Of a stretch of 64,000 nucleotides of DNA, positions 7,828 to 16,948 are shown piece after piece (positions within the stretch are counted from its first letter, which is position 1; every line of letters begins with the position of its first letter). The DNA comes from Umezawaea sp049997955 (GTDB lineage Bacteria > Actinomycetota > Actinomycetes > Mycobacteriales > Pseudonocardiaceae). Location of the stretch: positions 372,001 through 436,000 of the forward strand of contig JAEBDY010000002.1 in the NCBI GenBank assembly GCA_049997955.1. Direction: 5' to 3'. A model generated the notes under the pieces. That model saw nothing but the letters and a program-made list of their open reading frames with translations, did no database searches and was not told the DNA's origin. The position numbers and the translations under genes were made by a program.

Positions 7828-9183
7828 ATGGCCTCGTCTGACGTGGGCAACTTCTTCTCCGGTCCGGTCGGCATGTGCGTGAGCGCGAAAGCCGTCTACG
7901 GGTGGTTCAAGAACGGCAATCCCCAGGTGATCGACGCGGGGAACGAAGCGTGGGCGAAGGTGTCCGGGCTGCAGGCGGACATCGGCACTTTGATCAACAA
8001 GGCCGTCACCGACTCGGGGGCGACCTGGAGCGGGGCGGCGGGCGACTCGATGAGGGCCTCGACCTCTCCGCTGTCGACCTGGGCCGACATGACCAGCAGC
8101 AGCGCCGACAGCGGCTCGACCGCCGTGGCGGAGATCGGCTCGGCCTTCCGAACGGCCCAGAACTCCGTGCAGCAACCCGTCGAGGTGCCGGACAAGCCCT
8201 GGTACAACGACTACACGCCGTGGGACACCGACTACGACAACGCGGTCGAGGAGAGCCAGGGCGTCGACGAGGCGAACATGCGCGTGATCAACGCCTACGC
8301 CGACAGGACGAACTACGCGGTGTCCAACATGCCGACGTTCGAGGCTCCGCCGGACTCCACGGCCGAGATCGACGCCGGTGGCTCGGAAAGCCTGAACAAC
8401 AACATCGAGAAGATCAACAACAACGAGCAGTTCACGAACAGCCAGACCAGCACGAGCAGTATCAGCAGCAACAACTCCAACGGGTCCGGCGAGCAGATCA
8501 AGGGGTTCACGCCGCCCGGTGGTGGGGACACCACGGGTGGGAACGAGGACACCGGCGGGAAGAACGACACGACTCGGCCGAGCAACACCGATGACGGGGT
8601 CACTCGGCCGTCCGACGTGAACGACCCCAACCGGCCGCCGGTCGGAACGCCCGGTCGGCCGACCGTCGGCGTTCCCGGTGGGCTCGACACGCCCAACGGT
8701 TTCGTGCCGTTCGGGCCCAACGACCCGCGCAACCCCGCCAACAAGCCGAACGGACCCGGCGGTCCCGGTGGAACCGGTGCCGGCCGTGCCGGCGGCGGTG
8801 GTGGTGCAGGTAGTGGCCGCGGGGGCGGCCTCGGTGGTGGCGGGCTCGGCGGAGGCAGTGGCGCCGGTGGTGGTGGGCTCGGGGCGGGCAAGGGTGGGCT
8901 CGGGCCCGGTGGGGCTGCGGCCGCTGGTCAGTTCGGTGGGTCCGCGGGCGTGTCCGCTGGTGAAGGTGGTCGCGCTGGTGCCGGGGCCGGTGGGTTCGGG
9001 CCCGGTGGGGCCGCCGCCGGTGGGCGTGGCGCGGCCGGTGGGGTCGGTGCGATGGGAGGCGCCGGGCAGGGTGCCAGGGGTGAGGGTGCTGACGACCTGG
9101 AGCACTCGTCGAAGTACCTCCAGCCGAGCGACGAGTACTTCGGTGACGGGACGATGGTCGCGCCGCCCGTCATCGGTGGCTGA
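7828..9183 (+). CDS. PPE-like / WXG-domain protein with Gly-rich C-terminal region
   Basis: 451 residues. The N-terminal ~170 residues are helical with a TWSGAAGDSMRAS turn (about residue 68), the WXG-type turn of ESX and PPE proteins. The middle is Asn/Ser/Thr-rich and the region from about residue 305 to 415 is almost only Gly, Ala and Arg. It ends in a structured-looking tail, SSKYLQPSDEYFGDG, followed by PPVIGG. The modular design (helical export domain, low-complexity surface region, conserved tail) and the EspG gene that follows argue for a substrate of a type VII system whose core genes are not in the window. Confidence 0.7.
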   Translation: MASSDVGNFFSGPVGMCVSAKAVYGWFKNGNPQVIDAGNEAWAKVSGLQADIGTLINKAVTDSGATWSGAAGDSMRASTSPLSTWADMTSSSADSGSTAVAEIGSAFRTAQNSVQQPVEVPDKPWYNDYTPWDTDYDNAVEESQGVDEANMRVINAYADRTNYAVSNMPTFEAPPDSTAEIDAGGSESLNNNIEKINNNEQFTNSQTSTSSISSNNSNGSGEQIKGFTPPGGGDTTGGNEDTGGKNDTTRPSNTDDGVTRPSDVNDPNRPPVGTPGRPTVGVPGGLDTPNGFVPFGPNDPRNPANKPNGPGGPGGTGAGRAGGGGGAGSGRGGGLGGGGLGGGSGAGGGGLGAGKGGLGPGGAAAAGQFGGSAGVSAGEGGRAGAGAGGFGPGGAAAGGRGAAGGVGAMGGAGQGARGEGADDLEHSSKYLQPSDEYFGDGTMVAPPVIGG

Positions 9184-9206
9184 CACAGGACGAGCGGGGG
9201 AACGAC

Positions 9207-10013
9207 GTGTTGCGGAGTCGAGTTGTGCTGCCCGTGGTGGCGCTCTACAACGCCTGGCAGGCCGAAGGGCTGCCGGAGTTGCACCGGGCGCTGTACACGC
9301 GGGTCGACTTCGATTCCGACGCGGTCGCGGAGGGTGATCTCGGCGGCGCGCTGGCGTTGTTCGAGAGCGGGTGGGCGACGCTGGAACGGCTCGGCTTGGC
9401 GCGTGGACGGGCCGTGCACCCGGACCTCGGGCGGTCGCTGCGGTTGATCGCGGAGGCGGGCACGGAGTTCTACGCGTACTTCAACCACGGTGACGAGGAG
9501 GCCCGGACCGCGCTCGTCGCGGTGTCGGGCAAGGACGCGATCCGGGTCGTGCTGACACCGGACAAGCACTTCGTCGTGGAGCCGGTGCGGCCCGAGGACG
9601 CGCCGCAGGCGCTCGTGGCCGTCCTCCCCGAGGTCAAGGCGGGTCAGGGGTCGTTGATCTCGCTGCCCGCGGACGCCTTGGAGAAGCCCCGGCACCAGCG
9701 CGAGGAGTCGGACGGGTTCCTCCAGCAGAACCGGTACGCGACGACGCCCCAGGAGCAGCAGGCCGTGGCGTTGCGGAAGCTGCTGGCCGAACCCCGCCTC
9801 GGCGGTGGCCAGCTGTACGCGGCACGCCGGGACCGGCTCGGCAAGAAGGCGCGCTGCCCCAAGCCGTTGACCTTCTTCGACACGGCAGGCGGCCGTTACC
9901 TGCAGTACCAGGTGTCCACCGGCGGACTACCGTGGAACACCGTTCAGCCCGCTGATTTCGGGGCCATGACGTCGCGTCTCGGCCACCTCGCTTCCACGAT
10001 TCCGAACGTCTGA
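9207..10013 (+). CDS. ESX secretion-associated protein EspG family
   Basis: 268 residues from GTG. The order VLPVVALYNAWQAEGLPELH near the start, a GLARGRAVHPDLG segment, and a C-terminal TFFDTAGGRYLQYQ region match the EspG fold, the cytosolic chaperone that binds the hh motif of PE/PPE heterodimers and keeps them soluble before export. It follows the PPE-like gene by 23 bases, which supports chaperone-substrate pairing. Confidence 0.75.
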   Translation: MLRSRVVLPVVALYNAWQAEGLPELHRALYTRVDFDSDAVAEGDLGGALALFESGWATLERLGLARGRAVHPDLGRSLRLIAEAGTEFYAYFNHGDEEARTALVAVSGKDAIRVVLTPDKHFVVEPVRPEDAPQALVAVLPEVKAGQGSLISLPADALEKPRHQREESDGFLQQNRYATTPQEQQAVALRKLLAEPRLGGGQLYAARRDRLGKKARCPKPLTFFDTAGGRYLQYQVSTGGLPWNTVQPADFGAMTSRLGHLASTIPNV

Positions 10014-10061
10014 AACGTGCACGGGCTTGCAGCCGCTCAGCGGTTGGGAGACCCTTCCAAG

Positions 10062-10400
10062 GTGAGTGAGAAAACGATCCAACTCGAACTCAACGAAACC
10101 GGGGTGGCGGTAGACCTGCCCCTGCCCGCAAATCGGCGGGACGCGGTACAGGGTGTCCCCTACCGCCCGGTCGAGTTCCGTGACGATGATCTGCCCACAG
10201 CGTTGGAACGGGCGGCGTCCTGGCTCAGGCAGACGCAGGACTGGCTCGGCGAGCCGGTCGACGTGATCGCCGTCCACCTGGACTACGACGACCGCAAGGG
10301 TTCGCCGTACTACGACCTCAAGCTCCTCTGCAACGAAGAGGACCTGGCGGGCGTACCCCGCGCCATGCGCGGCAAGGAGGACACCGGTACCGACGGGTAG
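10062..10400 (+). CDS. Hypothetical protein downstream of espG-like gene
   Basis: 112 residues if translation starts at the GTG at 10062 (SEKTIQLELNE); an earlier in-frame GTG at 10017 would add 15 residues. GGGAG lies 11 bases before 10062. The acidic, soluble protein has VDVIAVHLDYDDRKGSPYYDLKLLC in its C-terminal half and no membrane segment. I do not recognise the family. It sits directly behind the ESX accessory genes and may belong to them. Confidence 0.55.
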   Translation: MSEKTIQLELNETGVAVDLPLPANRRDAVQGVPYRPVEFRDDDLPTALERAASWLRQTQDWLGEPVDVIAVHLDYDDRKGSPYYDLKLLCNEEDLAGVPRAMRGKEDTGTDG

Positions 10401-10423
10401 TCGGGCCAGCTACCGTTCCGGTC

Positions 10424-11161
10424 ATGTCAGATCGCGTGTACCCCCCGGTGATCGCCGCGGCCAAGCTCATGTTCCGAGTGCTCGACCATCGGATCAACGT
10501 GGTGGGTGCGCACCACATACCCCGCGAAGGTGGCGCGGTGCTGGCGAGCAACCACGTCAGCTACCTCGACTTCATCTACGCCGGGTTCGGCGCGCTCCCC
10601 GCCAAGCGCTTGGTGCGGTTCATGGCGAAGCAAGAGGTCTTCGCCAACCGCTTCGCGGGCCCGCTCATGCGGGGGATGCACCACATCTCGGTCGACCGGA
10701 GCGCAGGCCTGGCCTCCTACCGGGAGGCCCTGGCCGCGCTCCGGTCCGGGGAGATCGTCGGGATCTTCCCCGAGGCGACGGTCAACCGCGCCTTCACGGT
10801 CAAGGAGCTGAAGTCCGGCGCGAACCGCCTCGCCGCGTCGGCGGGCGTGCCGCTCGTCCCGATGGCCCTGTGGGGCACGCAGCGGCTGTGGACCAAGGAC
10901 AGGCCGCGCACCCTCACGAAGCGGCACGTGCCGGTCTCGATCCTCATCGGCGAGCCGCTGCACCCGCAGCCGCGCGACAAGCACGACGCGGTCAACGCCG
11001 AGCTGCGCAAGCGCATGCAGGAGCTGCTGGACCAGGCGCAGCAGGAGTACCCGGAGAAGCCGAAGGACGACGAGCGCTGGTGGCTGCCCGCGCACCTCGG
11101 CGGCACCGCCCCCACGCCAGAGGAAGCGGCCGCGATGGACGTGAACAGCCGCGAGGAGTAG
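10424..11161 (+). CDS. 1-acylglycerol-3-phosphate O-acyltransferase (PlsC family)
   Basis: 245 residues. Acyltransferase motif I NHVSYLD (His and Asp four residues apart) lies near residue 42, followed by a GMHHISVDR block and a motif III IFPEATVNR, where Ala replaces the common Gly. These place it in the PlsC/glycerophospholipid acyltransferase superfamily, acting on lysophosphatidic acid at the inner membrane face. A second family member is encoded at 58397-59113. It is a monocistronic gene closed by a strong hairpin. Confidence 0.85.
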   Translation: MSDRVYPPVIAAAKLMFRVLDHRINVVGAHHIPREGGAVLASNHVSYLDFIYAGFGALPAKRLVRFMAKQEVFANRFAGPLMRGMHHISVDRSAGLASYREALAALRSGEIVGIFPEATVNRAFTVKELKSGANRLAASAGVPLVPMALWGTQRLWTKDRPRTLTKRHVPVSILIGEPLHPQPRDKHDAVNAELRKRMQELLDQAQQEYPEKPKDDERWWLPAHLGGTAPTPEEAAAMDVNSREE

Positions 11162-11166
11162 GCCCG

Positions 11167-11204
11167 CGCGCCACGCGGGTGCCGCAACGCACCCGCGTGG
11201 CGCG
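11167..11204 (+). terminator. Perfect 16-bp GC-rich hairpin after the acyltransferase
   Basis: CGCGCCACGCGGGTGC (11167-11182) pairs exactly with 11189-11204 around a six-base loop (cgcaac). It begins six bases after the stop codon. There is no T run, only tgttaa downstream, consistent with an actinobacterial intrinsic terminator. Confidence 0.8.
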
Positions 11205-11318
11205 TGTTAATGCCCGACGTGCTTCGCACAAACGTGCGATACTGGATGTCGAGGCGACCCCAGGTCACGTGACCGGGCGCCCGCCAGCCCCAGCCGAAGT
11301 CTCGGCGGGGCCGATCCG

Positions 11319-11630
11319 TTGGAAACGCGCAGCCGACTTGCGCGCGTGACCGGCAAGGAAGGTCATCCCATCATCGATCACACGCACGACGCCCTGTTCT
11401 CCGAGACGGCGCCTGACCTGCTCCCCAAGGAGCAGGCCGCGAACACGCACAAGAGCACGACGTCCGGCCGCGCCCTCGGCAACACCCAGTACGAGGGCCT
11501 GTTCCAGCAGCCGCCGATGCTCCCCGAGTCCGACTCGCAGTCGAACTTCGTGGTCGACGAGAACGAGCAGCAGCCCGACTCGTCCGAAGCCCCGCGTCAG
11601 CGCTCGTCGTCCAGGCGTCGCTACAACTAG
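11319..11630 (+). CDS. Small hydrophilic hypothetical protein
   Basis: Up to 103 residues from a TTG at 11319; a GTG at 11346 would give 94. The body is polar and probably disordered (NTHKSTTSGRALGNTQYEGL, then a Gln/Ser-rich stretch ending RQRSSSRRRYN). I do not recognise it. It lies convergent to smc with 30 bases between stops. Codon use is GC-rich and typical of the neighbours, which is the main reason to accept it as coding. Confidence 0.45.
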   Translation: METRSRLARVTGKEGHPIIDHTHDALFSETAPDLLPKEQAANTHKSTTSGRALGNTQYEGLFQQPPMLPESDSQSNFVVDENEQQPDSSEAPRQRSSSRRRYN

Positions 11631-11660
11631 CCCTCCACCAGGGCTTTCACCGGTCGACGT

Positions 11661-14600
11661 TCAGTCGACCGGGGTTTCGTCGGCGGCTTCGCCCGCCGGA
11701 CCGGGCTCAGCGGCCCCACCAGGCTCGACGGTGGCTCCCGCGGGCTCGACACCGGCCCCGGCGGTGTCCGCGGGCACGACGACTGGCTCAGCGGCGTCCA
11801 CGAGCACGTCAGCCGCCTCAGTGGATCTGACAGCACCGTCCACGGGCTCGACAGCGGCTTCGGCAGGTTCGACAACGGCGTCCGCTGCGACACCGGCGGC
11901 CGCCTCGGCCTCCAGCTTCGCCACCGTGGCCTCGGCCGTCGCGGTAGCACCGTCGGCGACGGCCACCGCGGCTTCGGCGACCCGGTCGGGCACCTTGCCG
12001 GTCGACTCGATCACCGCGGGCTTCGCGCCCCGGCCGCGCAGCCGCTGCGAGATCACCTGGCTGATGCCGTCACCGCGCATCGACACGCCGTAGAGCGCGT
12101 CCGCGATCTCCATGGTCGGCTTCTGGTGGGTGATGATCAGCAGCTGCGACTTCTCCCGCAACTGCTCGAACAGCCCGATCAGCCGGTGCAGGTTGGTGTC
12201 GTCCAGCGCCGCCTCGACCTCGTCCATCACGTAGAACGGCGACGGCCGCGCGCGGAAGATCGCGACGAGCATGGCGACCGCCGCGAGCGACTTCTCGCCA
12301 CCGGACAGCAGCGACAGGCGCTTGACCTTCTTGCCGGGCGGGCGCGCCTCGATCTCGATGCCCGTCGTGAGCATGTCGTCGGGGTCGGTCAGCACGAGCC
12401 TGCCGTCGCCACCGGGGAACAGGGTCGCGAACACCACCAGGAACTCGCGCGCCACGTCCTCGTAGGCCGCGGTGAAGACCTCCAGGATCTTGTCGTCCAC
12501 GTCCTTGACCACGGTCAGCAGGTCGCGCCGGGTGGCCTTGATGTCCTCAAGCTGGTTGGACAGGAACTTGTAGCGCTCCTCCAGCGCGGCGAACTCCTCC
12601 AGCGCCAGCGGGTTGACCTTGCCCAGCAGCGACAGGTCGCGTTCGGCGCGCTTCGCGCGGCGGGCCTGCGTGTCGCGGTCGTACGGCATCGGCTGCGGCG
12701 CGGTGACCTGCTCGCCGCGTTCCCTCGCCGCCTCGTACTCGGCGATCTCCGGCGCGGTCGGCGGGATCATCATGTCCGGGCCGTACTCGTTGACCAGGTC
12801 TTCCAGCCCGATGCCGAAGTCGTCCGCGATCTTCGTCTCCAGCTGCTCGATGCGCATCCGCTGCTCGGCGCGCAGCACCTCGTCGCGGTGCACGGCGTCG
12901 GTCAGCTTCTCCAGCTCGCCGGACATCTCCCGCACCACGCCGCGCACCTGGGTGAACAGCGCCTCGTGCTTGGCCCGCCGCTCCTGGGCGACGTCGCGCT
13001 CGTGCACGGCCCGCCGCAGCGACTCCTCGATGCGCTCCAGCGCCAGCTCACCGCCGCGAACGACGGCGTTCGCCACCACGGCGCCGTGTGCACGGGCGGC
13101 GTGCGCGCGCTGGGCGCGTTCCCGCGCCTCCCGCTCGGCGCGGGCGGCCCGGCGCAGCGCGTCGGCCTTGCCCTGCACGGCGCGGGCGCGTTCCTCGGCC
13201 GTGCGCAGCGCCAGCCGCGAGTCCATCTCGGTCTGCCGGGCGCCCGCGAGCTCGGCGGCGGCCTCGTCGCGGTGCGCCGTGTCGGGCTCGTCGTCGAGGG
13301 TCTGCTCCTCCTGGGCGATGAGCAGCCGTTCTTCCAGCTCCTCCAGCTGCCTGAGGGCTTCCTCACGGGCCAGTTCGACCTTCGCGCGCTGGCCGCGCAC
13401 CCGTTCCACGTCGGCTTCGGCGGAGCGAACGGCCTGCGCGAGCCGGTTGAGCCGCTCGGACGACCTGGCCCGGCGGACCTTGGCCTCGTTCAGCTCCTCC
13501 TTGATCGCGGCCACTTCGGCGCGGCGGGCCTGCTGCTCGGCGCGGGCGCCGTCGAGCGCGGCGGCGGACCCCTCCAACGAGTGCTCGGCAACCGCCAGCT
13601 TCTCCTCGGCCTCGTCGACCGCGGCCTGCACCTCGATGACGCTCTGGCTGCGACCGGACCCGCCGATCGCCCAGTCCTCGCCGAACAGGTCGCCTTCGCG
13701 GGTCACCGCGCGCACGTCCGGGGCGGTGCGCACGAGGTCGCGGGCGGCGTCCAGACCGTCCACCACGGCCACGCGGTCCAGCGCCCGGTGCAGCGCGGGC
13801 AGCAGCCCGTCGGGGGCGCGCACCAGCTCCACGGCCCACTGCGCGCCGGACGGCAGCGCGGGCCACGAACGGGTGTCCACGGTGGAACGGGCACCGCCGA
13901 CGAGGACGCCCGCACGCCCGGAGTCGTGCTCCTTCAACAACTTCAGCGCTTCCAGCGCGTCGTGCCCACCAGCGACGGCCACCGCGTCCGCGATCGGCCC
14001 CAGCGCGGCGGCCAGCGCCACCTCCGCGCCCGGCGACACGGTCAGCAGCGCGGCCACGGACCCGAGCAGGCCCGGCAGCCGCGACCCGGCGGCGAGCAGC
14101 GCGCCCGCGCCGTCCTTGCGGGTCAGCCCGAGCGACAGGGCGTCCACGCGGGCCCGCCACGACGCGATGTCGCGTTCGGCGGTCCGCTCGGCCCTGACCA
14201 GCTCCTCGACCCGGCTCTTCGCCGCGTCGTTGGCCTCAACGGCGTGCCGGTGGCGGTCGTCGAGCCCGAGGTCGCCCTCGTCCTCGGTGCCGGTCGTGGC
14301 CTCCTGCTCGGCCTGTTCGAGCTGCACCAGCTCGGACCGCTCCACGGCCTCGGCGAGCGCGGTGGACATGCGCTCGATCTCCTCGGACGTGGCGTTCGTC
14401 TTGCTGCGCAGCGCCTCGACCTGGCCGGACAGCCGGGCCAGGCCCTCGCGGCGGTCGGCGATGGCCCGCACGGCGGCGAGGTGCGCCTTCTCCGCGGCGG
14501 ACACCATGCGCTCCAGCTCGCTGCGGATCTCCAGCGCCTCGGCCAGCCCGATCCGGGCCTCCGTGACGCCTTCCTGGAGTTCCGCCTCCATCTCGGCGGT

Positions 14601-15608
14601 CTGCTCCGCCTCGGCTTCCAGCTCGTCCGGGTCGCGGCCGCCGCGCGGCGCCTCGACGGCCGCGGAGAGGTGCCGGGCGCGTTCCACGGCGAGCCGGACG
14701 GTGCCGCGCAGGCGCTCCTCCAGCGCGGACAGCCGGTACCAGGTGTCCTGGGCGCGGGACAGCTTCGGCGCGTCCGCGGCGACCAGTTCCTCCAGCTCGT
14801 TCTGCTGGACGGTCGCGACCTGCAACGCCGCTTCGACCTCGGCGCGCCGGGCGCGGGCGGTCGCCTCGTCCTGCTCCTCGCGGGCGAGTTGGCCGCGTTG
14901 GGTGACCAGGTCGTCCGCGAGCAGGCGCATCTTGGCGTCGCGCAGCTCCGACTGCACGGTCTGGGCGCGGCGGGCGATCTCGGCCTGCTTGCCCAACGGC
15001 TTGAGCTGGCGGCGCAGCTCGGCGGTGAGGTCGGTGAGGCGCGTCAGGTTCGCCTGCATCGCCTCCAGCTTCCGCAGCGCCTTCTCCTTGCGCTTGCGGT
15101 GCTTGAGGACGCCAGCGGCCTCCTCGATGAAGGCGCGGCGCTCCTCCGGCTTGGACTCCAGGATCGCGGCGAGCTGGCCCTGGCCGACGATGACGTGCAT
15201 CTCGCGGCCGATGCCGGAGTCCGACAGCAGTTCCTGGACGTCCATGAGCCTGCACGAGCTGCCGTTGATCTCGTACTCGGTCGCGCCCTCGCGGAACATC
15301 CGCCGGGTGATCGACACCTCGGAGTAGTCGATGGGCAGCGCGCCGTCGGCGTTGTCGATCGTCAGCGTCACCTCGGCGCGGCCCAGCGGGGCGCGCCCCG
15401 ACGTGCCGGCGAAGATGACGTCCTCCATCTTGCCGCCGCGCAGGTCCTTGGCGCCCTGGGTGCCCATGACCCACTTGAGGGCGTCCAGGACGTTCGACTT
15501 GCCGGATCCGTTCGGACCGACGACGCAGGTGATGCCGGGTTCGAAGCGCAGCGTCGTGGCCGAGGCGAAGGACTTGAAACCCTTCAGCGTCAGGCTCTTC
15601 AGGTGCAC
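11661..15608 (-). CDS. smc: Chromosome segregation ATPase SMC
   Basis: 1315 residues from a GTG. The N-terminal ATPase half has GPNGSGKSNVLDAL (about residue 32). Two long coiled coils flank a hinge (about 500-640, with GLLGSVAALLTVSPGAEVAL). The C-terminal half has the signature LLSGGEKSLAAVAML and Walker B FYVMDEVEAALDD. SMC with ScpA/ScpB compacts and separates chromosomes. Unusually, about 128 residues follow the folded domain (from about 1188): an Ala/Val/Glu/Pro-rich, low-complexity tail with repeated VEPA-like units. It is a single gene here, with acyP and a sigma/anti-sigma pair upstream. Confidence 0.97.
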   Translation of the reverse strand: MHLKSLTLKGFKSFASATTLRFEPGITCVVGPNGSGKSNVLDALKWVMGTQGAKDLRGGKMEDVIFAGTSGRAPLGRAEVTLTIDNADGALPIDYSEVSITRRMFREGATEYEINGSSCRLMDVQELLSDSGIGREMHVIVGQGQLAAILESKPEERRAFIEEAAGVLKHRKRKEKALRKLEAMQANLTRLTDLTAELRRQLKPLGKQAEIARRAQTVQSELRDAKMRLLADDLVTQRGQLAREEQDEATARARRAEVEAALQVATVQQNELEELVAADAPKLSRAQDTWYRLSALEERLRGTVRLAVERARHLSAAVEAPRGGRDPDELEAEAEQTAEMEAELQEGVTEARIGLAEALEIRSELERMVSAAEKAHLAAVRAIADRREGLARLSGQVEALRSKTNATSEEIERMSTALAEAVERSELVQLEQAEQEATTGTEDEGDLGLDDRHRHAVEANDAAKSRVEELVRAERTAERDIASWRARVDALSLGLTRKDGAGALLAAGSRLPGLLGSVAALLTVSPGAEVALAAALGPIADAVAVAGGHDALEALKLLKEHDSGRAGVLVGGARSTVDTRSWPALPSGAQWAVELVRAPDGLLPALHRALDRVAVVDGLDAARDLVRTAPDVRAVTREGDLFGEDWAIGGSGRSQSVIEVQAAVDEAEEKLAVAEHSLEGSAAALDGARAEQQARRAEVAAIKEELNEAKVRRARSSERLNRLAQAVRSAEADVERVRGQRAKVELAREEALRQLEELEERLLIAQEEQTLDDEPDTAHRDEAAAELAGARQTEMDSRLALRTAEERARAVQGKADALRRAARAEREARERAQRAHAARAHGAVVANAVVRGGELALERIEESLRRAVHERDVAQERRAKHEALFTQVRGVVREMSGELEKLTDAVHRDEVLRAEQRMRIEQLETKIADDFGIGLEDLVNEYGPDMMIPPTAPEIAEYEAARERGEQVTAPQPMPYDRDTQARRAKRAERDLSLLGKVNPLALEEFAALEERYKFLSNQLEDIKATRRDLLTVVKDVDDKILEVFTAAYEDVAREFLVVFATLFPGGDGRLVLTDPDDMLTTGIEIEARPPGKKVKRLSLLSGGEKSLAAVAMLVAIFRARPSPFYVMDEVEAALDDTNLHRLIGLFEQLREKSQLLIITHQKPTMEIADALYGVSMRGDGISQVISQRLRGRGAKPAVIESTGKVPDRVAEAAVAVADGATATAEATVAKLEAEAAAGVAADAVVEPAEAAVEPVDGAVRSTEAADVLVDAAEPVVVPADTAGAGVEPAGATVEPGGAAEPGPAGEAADETPVD

Positions 15609-15713
15609 GTCTGGTCGGCCTTCCGCGTCCTGGTTCGGAACTTATCCGGTGGAGACTACCGGTGGGCTCGCGGCGGACGCGGGAGGCGTGACCCCTGACC
15701 AGCGGATCGATGA

Positions 15714-16412
15714 TCAGACAGGTGGCCGCAGGGTCACCAGCACCTGCTGGTCCGCGATCACTTCCATGTGGTCGATGCCGTCCACGGCGAACGACGACGA
15801 GCCGGGGATGACCTCGCCCTCCGCCTCGCTGGTGCCCCACCAGCCACCGATCTCCTTCGTGCCGCTCTTGGCGTAGAGCACGACCATGCAGCGCAGGCCG
15901 GGCTTCACGTCCTTCAGCTTCAGCCGCACCTCGGTGCCCCAGCCGTGGCTGACCATCGCCACGGACGCGGCGACACCGGTCTTGCCGTCCATCGCCGACC
16001 AGGTCGGCGGCGCGGGCGAGGTGGACGTGGGGGCCGGGTCGGCCACGGGGACCGCGTCGCCGCCGGTCAGCCGGGGCACGAACACCCCGGCCGCGATGAG
16101 CAGCACCAGCACCAGACCGACGCCGAGCAGCAGCAACGGCCTGCGCGACTTCCTCGGCTCCGGTTCGGGCGCGGGCCGGACCAAGGCGAGCGGCGGCAGC
16201 GGCTGGTTGTCGTAGGGGTCCGGGTCGTCGAACGGCAGCTCCAGGTCGGCCAGGGTCACCTGGCCGAGCAGACCGGGCAGCGGGGCGAGCCGGATCAGCT
16301 CCTCGCGGCACACCGCGCAGGTGTTGAGGTGGCGTTCGAACACCGAGCGTTCAGCGGGGTCCAGCGCACCGAGCAGGTAGGCGCCCAGCGACGTGATCTG
16401 GAAGCAGCTCAC
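15714..16412 (-). CDS. Membrane-bound zinc-type anti-sigma factor
   Basis: 232 residues from a GTG. The N-terminal zinc-finger anti-sigma motif is H28-x3-C32-x2-C35 (RHLNTCAVC). An acidic linker leads to one membrane segment at about 92-113, then an extracytoplasmic domain of about 100 residues with VKPGLRCMVVLYAKSGTKEIGGWW. Family knowledge: such ZAS proteins hold an ECF sigma factor at the membrane until a signal releases it. It overlaps the sigma gene by four bases (GTGA), confirming the pair. The outer domain looks like that of RslA-type partners of SigL, which is inference. Confidence 0.88.
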   Translation of the reverse strand: MSCFQITSLGAYLLGALDPAERSVFERHLNTCAVCREELIRLAPLPGLLGQVTLADLELPFDDPDPYDNQPLPPLALVRPAPEPEPRKSRRPLLLLGVGLVLVLLIAAGVFVPRLTGGDAVPVADPAPTSTSPAPPTWSAMDGKTGVAASVAMVSHGWGTEVRLKLKDVKPGLRCMVVLYAKSGTKEIGGWWGTSEAEGEVIPGSSSFAVDGIDHMEVIADQQVLVTLRPPV

Positions 16413-16915
16413 GACTCGGTCACCCCCCTCTCGGCCAGCGCGTCGCGCAGCGCGCGGAGGGCGTAGAAGCTGCGGGACTTCACGGTGCCCGGCGGGATGC
16501 CCAGCGCCTTGGCGGCCTCGGTCACGGTGCGGCGGCGGTAGTACAGCTCGATGATGACGCCGCGGTGGTCGGCGCTCAGCACGCGGAGCGCCTCGGCGAC
16601 CTGCCAGCTCTGGAGCACGTGATCCACCTCGTCGGCCACGGGCGGGAGGTCGGCGGGTTCGATCGGGATCTCCGTGGCGCGCGCGACCCTGCGCCGGTAG
16701 CCGGAGACCACCAGGTTGCGCGCCACGGTGTAGAGCCAGGGGCCCGCCTGCTCGGGGCTCAGCTCGTCGGAGTGGCGCCAGGCGCGGAACAGCGTCTCCT
16801 GGACGATGTCCTCGGCGTGCTGGTAGTCGCCGCCGACCATTCGGAGGACATAGCCGTGCAACGGTCCGCGCCAGCGACCGTACAACTGCCTGACCACATC
16901 TTCACCGGGCTCCAC
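16409..16915 (-). CDS. ECF-family RNA polymerase sigma factor
   Basis: 168 residues from a GTG. Region 2 is at about 15-75, with the core-binding/-10 segment AEDIVQETLFRAWRH and GPWLYTVARN. Region 4 is at about 110-165, with the helix-turn-helix VTEAAKALGIPPGTVKSRSFYALRAL. A short region-1 absence and the linker length are normal for group 4 sigma factors. Translational coupling to the zinc anti-sigma gene shows its regulator. Similarity to the SigL/SigM type of mycobacteria is suggested by the partner but not proven. Confidence 0.92.
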   Translation of the reverse strand: MEPGEDVVRQLYGRWRGPLHGYVLRMVGGDYQHAEDIVQETLFRAWRHSDELSPEQAGPWLYTVARNLVVSGYRRRVARATEIPIEPADLPPVADEVDHVLQSWQVAEALRVLSADHRGVIIELYYRRRTVTEAAKALGIPPGTVKSRSFYALRALRDALAERGVTES

Positions 16916-16948
16916 ATCGACTTACTACGCCGTTGGAGCAGAACTCGT

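Noticed and set aside
12126..15698. 1190-codon open frame on the + strand opposite smc
   Set aside because: Antisense shadow of a very GC-rich gene: composition is dominated by Arg, Gly, Leu, Gln and His, with no domain, while the - strand encodes a complete SMC.
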